Below the pieces are notes generated by a model that worked only from the letters and a program-made list of their open reading frames with translations, did no database searches and was not told the DNA's origin. A program made the translations under genes and the position numbers. Positions 1 to 9,102 of a DNA stretch of 64,000 nt are shown one piece after another. The DNA comes from Panax quinquefolius (Eukaryota > Streptophyta > Magnoliopsida > Apiales > Araliaceae), in assembly GCA_020205615.1 (NCBI GenBank), contig CM035151.1:39862977-39926976 (forward strand), given 5' to 3'. The first letter of the stretch is position 1; the number at the start of each line of letters is the position of its first letter.

Positions 1-69
1 CGGTCCAAATCATTTTTTAGTACAATATTATTCCATGAGGAGACGTGCTAATTTTTTAGACCGTTGGTT

Positions 70-240
70 GAAGATATAATAGTAAATCAATATGGACCGC
101 TGGTGGAAAGTATAATAGTAAATCAATATGGATCGCTGGTTTAAAGTTTTAATAGTAAATCAGTATGGACCGTTGCTTTAAGTTTTAATAGTAAACCAAT
201 ATGGACCGTCCATTTAAAAGTAAATCAATCTAGACCGTTC
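70..240 (+). repeat. ~37-bp tandem repeats upstream of the TATA box (A, 5' LTR)
   Basis: Four to five imperfect copies with the core AATAGTAAATCAATATGGAC occur at about 78, 115, 151 and 188, ending about 30 bp before the TATA box. The same array is at 4850-5030 in the other LTR. Element G has a single degenerate unit here. The position in U3 suggests promoter-proximal regulatory repeats (inference). Confidence 0.75.
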
Positions 241-270
241 ATGAATTAGTTACTATTCAGTCCATTCTCC

Positions 271-279
271 TATAAATAG
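271..279 (+). promoter_or_regulatory. TATA box, A 5' LTR
   Basis: TATAAATAG, followed 40-75 bp downstream by a GA-rich stretch (CTCTAGAGAGAGAAACTATA). The same arrangement recurs in every Tekay-like LTR here. Confidence 0.75.
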
Positions 280-464
280 AAGCTCATTCCTTCATTATTT
301 CTTACGAATTCACTGAAACTCTAGAGAGAGAAACTATAGAGAGAAAGAAGAAAAGTATTCTGCTACTTCACTACTCCAATATCCAGTTTCTTTTAAGGTA
401 GGGAATATTATTTGTTGTACTCATAAGGGGTATTCTTTCTTTCTAGTTCATGAAGAGAACTTCT

Positions 465-832
465 GTTATTCCATTCTTTATTATTCTGTTGGAATAACCT
501 GTATACGCGGGATACCCTATACTTGGTGAAATTCTTCTGTTATTCCATTCTTTATTATTATGTTGGAATAACCTGTTTATGCGAAGTACCGCATACATGG
601 TGAAATTCTTATAATATTTCGTTCTTTATTATTACATCTAAATATCACGTCTCATGCGTTTTGGGACTGGTTCCATTATTTATTATTCATCGGAATATCC
701 TCGTGCGTTTACGCCTGAAACACGGTTCCATTATTTATTATTACATTTGGGAATAACACATGCATGCGATCTATCGCACGCATGGTGAATCCTTATTTTA
801 TTCCATTCTTTATTATTCTCGTTGGAATAACC
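465..832 (+). repeat. Array of 34-nt stem-loops in A 5' LTR
   Basis: Units have stem GTTATTCCA / TGGAATAAC around a 16-nt T/A-rich loop. Perfect copies are at 465-498 and 539-572, a near-perfect one at 797-831, and decayed units lie between. They fall about 190 bp downstream of the TATA box, so they should be in the transcribed leader. Confidence 0.75.
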
Positions 833-1977
833 TATCTATGTGGATTACCACATGCATGGTGAATGATCTGTGTATTCATTCCTTATTCAATTTCGGAAAT
901 GATCAGATATCGTGGATTCGCATGGCGGGCAAAAATCTATTTGCAGTTTCATATATTCTATTATACTCAGTTGGTTAAAGCTTTGGCTTCTATACTCCAT
1001 GAAATTAGTGGAATATCCTTGATATTTGCGCTTCATCCAATATCTTTTCATTGAAATATTCTTCTGAGCATTCTTGAATTTTACTTCACAAAGCAGTATC
1101 AAGTTGACAATTTGGACGTTATTGAGTTTAGGATAAATTAACTTATAAATCTTTAAAATTTATTCTTGAACCTATTTTATTGAATTTTCATCATCCTCAT
1201 GCTTATATTATGTTAAAAGTCATCTTTGGCTTACGGGCATAAATGGACTTGGTATGATTATGACCAGGGATTATTCGGTATAATCATGACCGTAATGTGG
1301 CGAATGATGTGGTAAAAGTCCTCATTGGCCTGTAGTTCATTGGTGGACAGTTGTTGGTATGATTATGACCAGGGATTATTCGGTATAGTCATGACCATTG
1401 ATGATTACATGAATATCCTTGGCCGAGGAGCAGGGATGATTCGATTTTATTTATTAAGCTGAGTCTCAGCGATAAAGTTATGAAAAACTTTTTAAATCAT
1501 AGAAGATAGTAGATTTTATACTTTACTTGACTCTTCTAATGGATTGCTTGTTCCGCTGCAGTTAAACTTGATGTTTATTATATTTTATCTATTTAACACC
1601 GTTGAAGGCTAATGAAAATTTATTCTGCATTATCTTAGTCATAATATTTCTTACTGGGCTAGTTGAGCTTACCCTTTCTTTCACTGTTCTCTTCAGGAAA
1701 TGAGAACATAGCTGGGACTAGTCGGGGAACAGAGTGATGGTCCTAGATGGTGCATTAGTAGTCCTCACTATTCTGTGAAATAGTGTGATAATAAATGTAA
1801 TGAGGACTCCATTGAGTGTGGATATTGTCTAGATGACAATATTTGTATTAAAACTCATAGCCTATGTTTTGTCGTATTTCACAAGACTGTTGTATAATTA
1901 AGTTGTATTTGAATTCAGTACCTTGTATTTGGCGACCCAAGATGGGTGATGTATACCTGTTTTGGGGGCATCACAGT

Positions 1978-1989
1978 TGGTATCAAAGC
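1978..1989 (+). other. Primer binding site, element A
   Basis: TGGTATCAAAGC, two bases after the LTR end. It differs by one base from the initiator-Met tRNA complement TGGTATCAGAGC that is intact in element G. Confidence 0.85.
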
Positions 1990-1991
1990 TT

Positions 1992-2006
1992 AGGGATATG
2001 ATCCCT
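1992..2006 (+). other. Hairpin next to the primer site (A)
   Basis: AGGGAT-ATG-ATCCCT forms a perfect 6-bp stem (7 bp with flanking T/A) three bases after the primer site. The same hairpin is at 32553-32567 in G and a covarying version is at 63197-63209 in F. Confidence 0.65.
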
Positions 2007-2026
2007 AGCTGAGATATGAGACAAGA

Positions 2027-2047
2027 ACTAGGAGGGGAGAGACGGGG
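2027..2047 (+). other. Purine-rich leader motif after primer site (A)
   Basis: ACTAGGAGGGGAGAGACGG-type stretch about 40 bp after the primer site. It is conserved in G (32588-32610) and, on the minus strand, in B (15051-15070), D (47943-47960) and E (56811-56831). Confidence 0.6.
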
Positions 2048-2162
2048 AATTCCTTCTCTAGTATGACCTACCTAAGTTTATTTGGTATTTAACTGGTCAA
2101 TCAGAGTATAGGGATAATATATGATATGTTAATTAACCTTTGTTTTATGGCAGTAATTGCAA

Positions 2163-2545
2163 ATGGCATCCGAAAATGTTGAGATAAGCAATGAAGCACA
2201 TGAGACCGTTGAGTTAGCTCAACCAAAAGGTAACGACCAACAACACGATAATAATCATTCCGGTGGCAACGGCCATCGGAACAATGATAAACATCATGGA
2301 GGAAATTATCATGCCAAGAATGGTAACCACTTCGGTGGTAATCATGGCCAAGATAATAGAAGTGGAAATTTCAAGAAGAGAAGGTCATTTAGCTCGATTT
2401 TGTCATATAGTGAAGTCAAGTCCAGCTGGAACGGTGGCACCAAAGGCGGATACAGACAAAACAAAGTCGGTGGTTTCAGGAAGAGCGTTTTTTGTGACTT
2501 CTCAAAAAGAGAGTAACCCGAACGAAGTTAGCACGGGTTAGTTAA
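2163..2545 (+). pseudogene. gag remnant of element A
   Basis: The gag product would be the capsid/nucleocapsid protein of the virus-like particle. The start (MASENVEISN) matches element G's gag start (MTSENVENSN). After about 20 residues the sequence jumps to the Asn/Gly/His-rich tail, so the capsid core (about 1.1 kb in relatives) is missing. A trace of the zinc knuckle, EGHLARFCH, survives in a different frame from the start, showing a frameshift. The remnant runs directly into the protease remnant. It cannot give a working Gag. Confidence 0.7.
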
Positions 2546-2924
2546 TTATAAATTCTTGCGAAGTCTATATCTTATTAGATACCAGTTCTACCCATTCTTT
2601 TATCTCTTTTGCTTGCGCTCAACGTTTAAATTTGACTTCGAAGAAATTAAACTTTGACTTATTGGTTGAAACTTCGTTAGTAGAAACCTTCGTTACCTCC
2701 ACTGTTTATAAATCTTGTTGATTCAAATCGACATTTTCACGTTACCTATCGATCTTATCTCTTTGAAAATATTTGCCTTTGATGCGATTTTAGGAATCGA
2801 TTGGTTAACTACTCATCATGCTTTTCGTAAGGTTGTTAGCTTTCATATTCCTAACCAACCTATTATGCGAATCCAAGCAACCAAACCACTAAAGTCGATC
2901 ATTGTCATATCAAGCCATAAGTAA
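2546..2924 (+). pseudogene. Aspartic protease remnant of element A
   Basis: Resembles the retropepsin of element G (33950-34350). The active-site triad appears as LLDTSSTHSF, where G has DTGSTHSF; the change is one G-to-A transition. LIINSCEVY and GIDWLTTHHA are recognisable, but TAG/TGA codons and a shift separate them. Similarity stops at 2924, shortly after SSHK. Confidence 0.7.
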
Positions 2925-3070
2925 AGAGCCCCGGTCCTTTCGTTGTTGACTTCCTTGTGTGAAATGCACCGAAGCCAGACTTTCTGTAGGCGACGTCGTG
3001 AATGACGATGGCAAGTTGATAGGTATCAATGTGACGTACTATCCAAGTCTTGGATGAGGGTCACAGTTTT
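2925..3070 (+). other. Segment inside element A with no counterpart in related copies
   Basis: About 146 bp replace the stretch that in G, B and E encodes AIRLLKNGCQAFLAHV. Its composition is less AT-rich than its surroundings and I see no motif. Similarity to G resumes at about 3071. It may be filler DNA from break repair or a fragment of another element. Confidence 0.45.
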
Positions 3071-3830
3071 GAATGATATTTCTATTGTTAGTAAATTTCT
3101 TGACGTATTCTTGAAGACTTCTTAGCCTACCCCTAGAGCGTGAAATCGAATTTTGTATTGACCCCAGTACAAAACCCATTTCTAAAACCCTCAAATATTT
3201 TTTTCACCCAAAACGAACGTGTAATGTGCCAAAGATGTTGGCTCGAGCTGTTGAAGATTACGATCATATCATTCAATACCATCGTGGAAAAGCGAACGTG
3301 GTAGGCCGGCGAGTTGATCGTAGAGCGTAAGATCGTTATGTTATATCGTTTAAAATACGAATATCTGAACCCCGTGAAGCTAACGAATATACAAGTAGAA
3401 TAGACTTTAATCGATAAAGTTAAAGCCGCTTAAGCAACACACCCGGAGCTGATGAATATGAAGAATTAAGAAGGTTCAAGAGGGTGTTATTCTAGAAGCA
3501 AGAATTTACGAATAGAGGAAATCTCAACCCTCGATTTAATTGGCCCATTTGAAATCCTCGATAAAGTAGGAATTGTGGCTTATAGACTCATTTTACCGCC
3601 AAATATGTCGCGTGTTCATCACATTTTTTCCACGTATGGACGTTACGTAAATATGGGGACGACCCGAACCACATTATTAATTTAGAACTGGACGAGATAG
3701 CGGATGATTTAACGTATGAGGAGATACGTGTTAAAATCATGGATAAGAAGGATCGTGTTCAACACTCAAAGGTTATACCTCAAGAGTTAGAATTTGAAGT
3801 GAAGTCAAGGTATCCTCACCTATTCTAAGA
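3071..3830 (+). pseudogene. Pol remnants of element A: PR-RT linker, RNase H end, integrase C-terminus
   Basis: Three scraps are fused. 3071-3190 matches the protease-RT linker. About 3190-3335 matches the end of RNase H (the region of [18 protein letters not shown] in relatives). About 3340-3830 matches the spacer before the integrase and then, after another jump at about 3512, the integrase C-terminus and chromodomain-like tail. Polymerase palm/fingers, RNase H active site and the integrase DDE core are absent. The order is preserved, so the losses look like two internal deletions of roughly 1 kb each. Confidence 0.7.
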
Positions 3831-3867
3831 TACCTGTGTAAGTGCACGTAACTTTCGGTAAATTTTC

Positions 3868-3881
3868 GTAAGGAGGGAGAT
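3868..3881 (+). other. Polypurine tract, element A
   Basis: GTAAGGAGGGAGA followed by T, immediately upstream of the right LTR. It marks the plus-strand priming site. Confidence 0.75.
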
Positions 3882-4685
3882 TGTGAGACCCCGAATTTTA
3901 TGAATAAGATTTAATTTTTCTCGAAATATTTTTTTTAATATTATGGTGTGGATTTGATATAATGTTATAGCTGTGGGTAGTATTTATAAATTTTGCAAAG
4001 TATGCAAGTTGTCATAAAATATTCGATTGGTCGAGAAATATTCTTTTTATCAGGGAATATTCGTACGACGACACAATCATTGGTGAACCCCACAACGAAA
4101 GTATTGTCGTATTTAGAAAACGACATAATTATCATTTTATAAAATGACGGCGAAAGTGTTACCGTTAAAACTGTTGAACTACTCGGTAGTAAAAATACGA
4201 TGTCTGGCGTGGTTGCATAGTAGCACACGGTATTGATTATTGATGATTACGTAAGAAGTCACTCAGTTATACTCAATTATTGCTACAGTAATTGCTGCAT
4301 CATATATCTCATATTATTGATTCAATTATTGTTACAGTATCATCTACATAATATGATATATTATTAAATCAATAATTGAGACTAAAAAGTTATTCATATT
4401 ATTATTTACAATATTGACAATGTCTAGAAGTTACATCGAGGAGAGGTTTGGTCACCTAATTCAAGCGCATAATAAGAAGAAATCCTTATCGAAAAGCCCC
4501 CTCTTTCCTCGGAACGACCTGGTTGTTAAATATTGTGAATTATAATATTAATGATGAATAAGTTCGTGTTGATTAAAGAAGAATTTTATAGTTCCATTGT
4601 GTTGGACTTATTTATGTTAATATAATTGATGTCTGGAGATTATATTGTTCAATTGGGTATTCGGGACACTTCTCGTGTCGGAGTA

Positions 4686-4765
4686 CTATTCACGAGTTAC
4701 TATTCATGAGTTACTATTCACGAGTTACTATTCATGAGTTACTATTCATGAGGTACTATTCACCC
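4686..4765 (+). repeat. 16-bp tandem repeats with core GAGTTACTATTCA
   Basis: About five units alternate between CACGAGTTACTATT and CATGAGTTACTATT. The same motif on the opposite strand (TGAATAGTAACTC) is repeated in both E LTRs (50465-50530, 57385-57455). CG/CA alternation fits methylation-linked decay. Confidence 0.7.
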
Positions 4766-5054
4766 ATAAGATATATTTCTGTTCAGTCCAAATTATTTTT
4801 TGGTACAATATTATTCCATGAGGAGATGTGCTAATTTTTCCGACCGTTGGTTGAAGATATAATAGTAAATCAATATGGACCGCAGGTGGAAAGTATAATA
4901 GTAAATCAATATGGATCGCTGGTTAAAAGTTTTAATAGTAAATCAGTATGGACCGTTGCTTTAAGTTTTAATAGTATACCAATATGGACCGTCTCGTTTA
5001 AAAGTAGATCAATCTGGACCGTTCATGAATTAGTTACTATTCAGTCCATTCTCC

Positions 5055-5063
5055 TATAAATAA
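5055..5063 (+). promoter_or_regulatory. TATA box, A 3' LTR
   Basis: TATAAATAA with the same GA-rich downstream sequence as in the 5' LTR. Confidence 0.7.
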
Positions 5064-5244
5064 AAGCTCATTCCTTCATTATTTCTTATGAATTCACTGA
5101 AACTCTAGAGAGAGAAACTATAGAGAGAAAGAAGAAAAGTATTATGCTACTTCACTACTCCAATATCCAATTTCTTCTAAGGTAGGGAATATTATTTGTT
5201 TTACTCATAAGGGGTATTCTTTCTTTCTTGTTCATGAAGAGAAC

Positions 5245-5680
5245 TTCTGTTATTATATTCTTTATTATTCTATTGGAATAACCTGTATACGCAGGATACC
5301 CTATACTTGGTGAAATTATTCTGTTATTCCATTCTTTATTATTATGTTGGAATAACCTGTTTATGCGAAGTACCGCACACATGGTGAAATTCTTATAATA
5401 TTTCGTTCTTTATTATTCTATCGGAATATCACATGCGTGCGTTCTGTGGGACACGGTTCATTATTTATTTATTATTCGAGAATATCACATCATGCATATA
5501 CATCGGACTGGTTCCATTATTTATTATTACATTGGAATAACTCGTCTGCATGCGTTCTGTGGGACTGGTTCCATTATTTATTATTACATTGGGAATAACA
5601 TGCGTGCGTATCATCGCATCGCGCATGGTGAATCCTACATTATTCCATTCTTTATTATTACGTGGGAATAACACGTACAT
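5245..5680 (+). repeat. Stem-loop array in A 3' LTR
   Basis: Counterpart of 465-832. One clean unit is near 5322-5355, with several decayed units before and after it. Confidence 0.65.
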
Positions 5681-6817
5681 GTGGATTACCACATGCATGG
5701 TGAATGATCATGTGTATTCATTCCTTATTAAATTTCGAAAATGATCTCAGTATCGTGGATTACTGGCATGTAAGCGTAAAAATCAATTGCAGTTTCATAT
5801 ATTTTATTATACTCAGTTGGTTAAAGCTTTGGCTTCTATACTCCATGAAATTAGTGGAATATCATTGATATTTGCGCTTCATCCAGTATCTTTTCATGGA
5901 AATATTCTTCTGAGAATTCTTGAATTTTACTTCACAAAGCAGTATCAAGTTAACAATTTGGACGTTATTGAGTTCAGAATAAATTAACTTATAAATCTTT
6001 AAAATTTATTCTTAAACCTGTTTTATTGAATTTTCATCATCCTCATGCTTATATTATTTTAAAAGTCATCTTTGGTTTACGTGCATAGATGGACTTGGTA
6101 TGATTTTGACCAGGGATTATTCGGTATAATCATGACCGTAATGTGACGAATGATGTGGTAAAAGTCCTCATTGGCCTGTAGTTCATTGGTGGACAGTTGT
6201 TGGTATGATTATGACCAGGGATTATTCGGTATAGTAATGACCATTGATGATTACATGAATATCCTTGGCCGTGGAGCAGGGATGATTCAATTTTATTTAT
6301 TGTTTGAGTCTCGTGATAAAGTTGATGAAAAACTTTTTAAATCATAGAAGATAGTAGATTTTATACTTTACTTGACTCTTCTAATGGATTGCTTGTTCTG
6401 CTGCAGTTAAACTTGATGTTTATTATATTTTATCAGTTTAACACCGTTAAAGGCTAATGATAATTTATTCTGCATTATCTTAGTCATAATATTTCTTACT
6501 GGGCTAGTTGAGCTCACCCTTTCTTTCTTTGTTCTCTTTAGAAAATGAGAACGAATGGGACTAGGCGAGGGAACAGTGATGGTCCTAGATGGTGCATTAG
6601 TAGTCCTCACTATTCTGTGAAAGAGTGTGATAATAAATGTAATGAGGACTCCATTGAGTGTGGATATTGTCTAGATGACAATATTTGTATTAAAACTCAC
6701 AGCTTATGTTTTGTCGTATTTCACACGACTGTTGTATAATTAAGTTGTATTTGTATTCAATACCTTGTAATTGGCGACCCAAGATGGGTGATGTATGCCT
6801 GTTTTGGGGGCGTCACA

Positions 6818-7825
6818 TTCCTAACCTTAGTGTAATAGCCTGACATTGCTCCTTTCATTCCCTTCTTGGATTGGCTTAAGTAATACTTGGAAAAGTCCCT
6901 TGTGGTATACTGTTTAACATATTTGCCATTTGGCCCATCTGAGTCTCCAAATTCTTTATAGCCATAGCCTGATTCTTTATCATAACCTCAGTATTCGCCA
7001 TGTACTTTAACATCATCTCCTTCATTTCTGACTTCTTTTCTGGTGGAGGTGCAGGTGGTGGATGATGTTGATGTTGTTGTTGAAATCCAGGAGGGTAAGG
7101 TGGTTTTGGTGCATATTATTGATGAGATTGTTGTTGTGACTAAAATTGCTTTGGTTATTGGCGTTGTTGCATATTATGATTATTATTCCAGCTGAAATAA
7201 GGATGGTTGCGGTTGTTGGGGTTATAAGAATTCTGAAACTAATTTTGATTCTTTTGGCAATTGCTCACAAATTGCACTGATTCTGAACTGATAGCACACT
7301 GGTCTGTTTGATGTGACCCCGCACATATCTCGCATACATAAGCAACTGGCTTTACTTTGCTCTCCGCCAATTAATCAATCTTTTTTGCCATGGCTGCCAT
7401 CTGAGTTTACAATTGTGTAATGGCATCCACCTCTAACATCCTTGCAACTTTAGGTTGTGGCATCCTGGCCGTAGGATTCTGGAAATCGTTCGCTGCCATA
7501 GTCTCAATGAGATCATATGTTTCTTCATAACTTTTGGCCTATAGGGCTCCTTTTGCAACAACATCTACTATTGGCCTAGATTGCCAACCCAATCCATTGT
7601 AAAAAGTATTTATAACCATCCAATTAGGCATTCAATGATGAGGGCATTTCCTTAACATTTCTTTGTAGTATTCCCAGGCTTCATACAGTTTTTCACCCTG
7701 TTACTATTCAAACTGGGAAATTGTGGTTTTTTGTTTTAGCCATAGGGAAAAATTTGGCTAAAAACTTATGTGCTAAGTCCTTCCATGTAGTGATTGACAC
7801 CGGTTGCAATGAATGGAGCCAACTT
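6818..7825 (-). pseudogene. Athila/Tat-branch Ty3/gypsy gag, C-terminal part
   Basis: On the minus strand this continues the capsid sequence from 17704 (WLHSLQPVSITTWKDLAHKF), then the spacer with YEETYDLIETMA, and a zinc-knuckle-like CEICAGSHQTDQC. An Asn-rich tail follows (NHPYFSWNNNHN). This pattern is familiar from the many plant retrotransposon gags of the Athila/Tat branch; I recognise the family but cannot fix the clade. Several stops and shifts break the frame. The left edge is cut by the end of element A, so the rest lies outside the window. Confidence 0.75.
7821..7825. repeat. Target-site duplication of element B (left copy)
   Basis: AACTT, identical to 17699-17703 on the other side of B. 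Confidence 0.92.
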
Positions 7826-8376
7826 TATGACGCCCCCAAAATAGGTATACAACACCCATTCTGAGCAGTCAAAATACATGGTACAGATACAACTACAACT
7901 TTATTAATACAACATAAAAACTGTGAGTTTAAATACAAATATTGTCATCTAGACAATATCCACACTCAAATAAGTCCTCATTACAATTTTTGATACATTA
8001 TTTTACAAAAATGGTGAGGACTACTAAAACGACTTTCTAGAACCTTCATTCCATACCCCGACTAGTACTCGCTACATTCTCGCCTTCAAAGAAGAAAAAT
8101 GGAACAAAAGGAAAAGGGTGAGCTCAACTAGCCCAGTAAAGAATATTATGACTAGGATAACATAGAACAAATTATCGTTAGTCTTCAACAAGGAAAAATC
8201 TAATAGAATACAATAGACAACCAGTTTTAAATCAATCTTCGCAGCGGAAATAATAATTCATTAGAAGAGTTAAGTAGAGAATGCAAACTACTATCTTCTA
8301 TATATGAATTTAAAAGTTCATCGTCGATATTTTATCCCTGTAACATCAATCAATATATATCTGGAATTAAATATTT

Positions 8377-8504
8377 TTCTTTGCACTACAGGCCAAAGAT
8401 ATTCATCAGTTGGTCATGTTCATCTAAACACCTGTTCATCTTTGCACTACGGGCCAAAGATATTCATTAGATAATCATTCATCTTTGCACTACATGCCAA
8501 AGAT
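8377..8504 (-). repeat. 24-nt stem-loop repeats in B 3' LTR
   Basis: Three copies (8377-8400, 8438-8461, 8481-8504) of stem ATCTTTG / CAAAGAT around loop CACTACRGGC. The last two have perfect 7-bp stems. Also present in B's other LTR (15670-15795) and in both E LTRs. Confidence 0.7.
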
Positions 8505-8741
8505 ATTCAGTAATATCATCATTTAGGACTGAGGATGATAAAAAATATTTTAAAGAAAATGAATCCAGTGAAACAAAAAAAAAATATTAAGGATTCGTAT
8601 TTCAACTATTCCATGTCCAAAAATACCTCATAAATAATCATAATGGAGTAAAATTCAAGAATGATCAAAACATGGATACAATCAAAGCTAGTATCCATAA
8701 TAGATATTTTGGACAAAAAGAAGAAAATTTCATTTTTTGGT

Positions 8742-8820
8742 GAATAGTGCCGTATTCGTGAATAGTGCCGTATTCGTGAATAGTGCCGTATACGTGATTA
8801 GTTCCGTATACGTGAATAGT
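8742..8820 (-). repeat. 18-bp repeat expansion in B 3' LTR
   Basis: Four to five units of GTGAATAGTGCCGTATTC type. The other LTR (about 16033-16065) has one to two, so the array changed in copy number after insertion or during reverse transcription. Confidence 0.75.
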
Positions 8821-9093
8821 AACCCCGATATAAAAAGTTTCAAATTTGATAAAAAGTTCAGATCAATACTTCGGCATAATGATATTGAAGAAAATAATAT
8901 CATTTAATAAGAAAATAATATCCCTTACCTCGTAAAGACAGTACTTCTAGTTGAAACACCGAATATAAGCTATGACTTGAACTTACACCGTATAGCAACA
9001 CTCAAAGTATTAAAATACTCACAAGAATACGCTCAATATATCGAGAGAGAAAACTTTAGTTTCTGGTGTGATTTTCAATTCTAACGTAAGCAC

Positions 9094-9102
9094 CTATTTA
9101 TA
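9094..9102 (-). promoter_or_regulatory. TATA box, B 3' LTR
   Basis: CTATTTATA on the plus strand, i.e. TATAAATAG on the element strand. Confidence 0.7.

Larger units (their letters stand above)
1..1975 (+). repeat. Element A 5' LTR (left-truncated by window)
   Basis: Aligns along its length with 4784-6817. It ends GGGGGCATCACA; the usual family end is GGGGGCGTCACA. It carries, in order, upstream ~37-bp repeats, a TATA box, a GA-rich initiator region, the stem-loop array and the GTATGATTATGACC repeats. Small ORFs inside differ between the two LTR copies and are not genes. Confidence 0.92.
1..6817 (+). mobile_element. Element A: Tekay-like Ty3/gypsy retrotransposon, internally deleted; 5' end outside window
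   Basis: Two homologous LTRs (1-1975 partial; 3882-6817) flank a 1.9 kb interior. An initiator-Met-type primer site follows the left LTR and a purine tract precedes the right one. Position 1 aligns with about 4784 of the right LTR, so roughly 900 bp of the left LTR lie upstream of the window. Compared with element G (4.85 kb interior), most of gag, RT and integrase are missing, so A could only have moved using proteins from relatives. The base after the right LTR begins TTCCT, the expected target duplication, but its partner is outside the window. A lies in the Athila-like element that continues at 6818. Confidence 0.9.
3882..6817 (+). repeat. Element A 3' LTR (2,936 bp)
   Basis: Begins TGTGAGACCCC and ends GGGGGCGTCACA, giving extended inverted termini. 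Homologous to the G LTRs but about 500 bp longer. It contains 16-bp repeats (4686-4765), upstream repeats (4850-5030), a TATA box (5055-5063) and a stem-loop array (about 5245-5680). Confidence 0.93.

Noticed and set aside
465..832. Regular short palindromic repeats that look like a CRISPR array
   Set aside because: Spacing and units are irregular, the 'spacers' are themselves related, and the array lies inside a plant LTR duplicated at both ends of the element.
760..1102. Small ORFs (60-76 codons) in the A, G and D LTRs
   Set aside because: They read through the stem-loop repeats in either strand, change between the two LTRs of one element and match no family.
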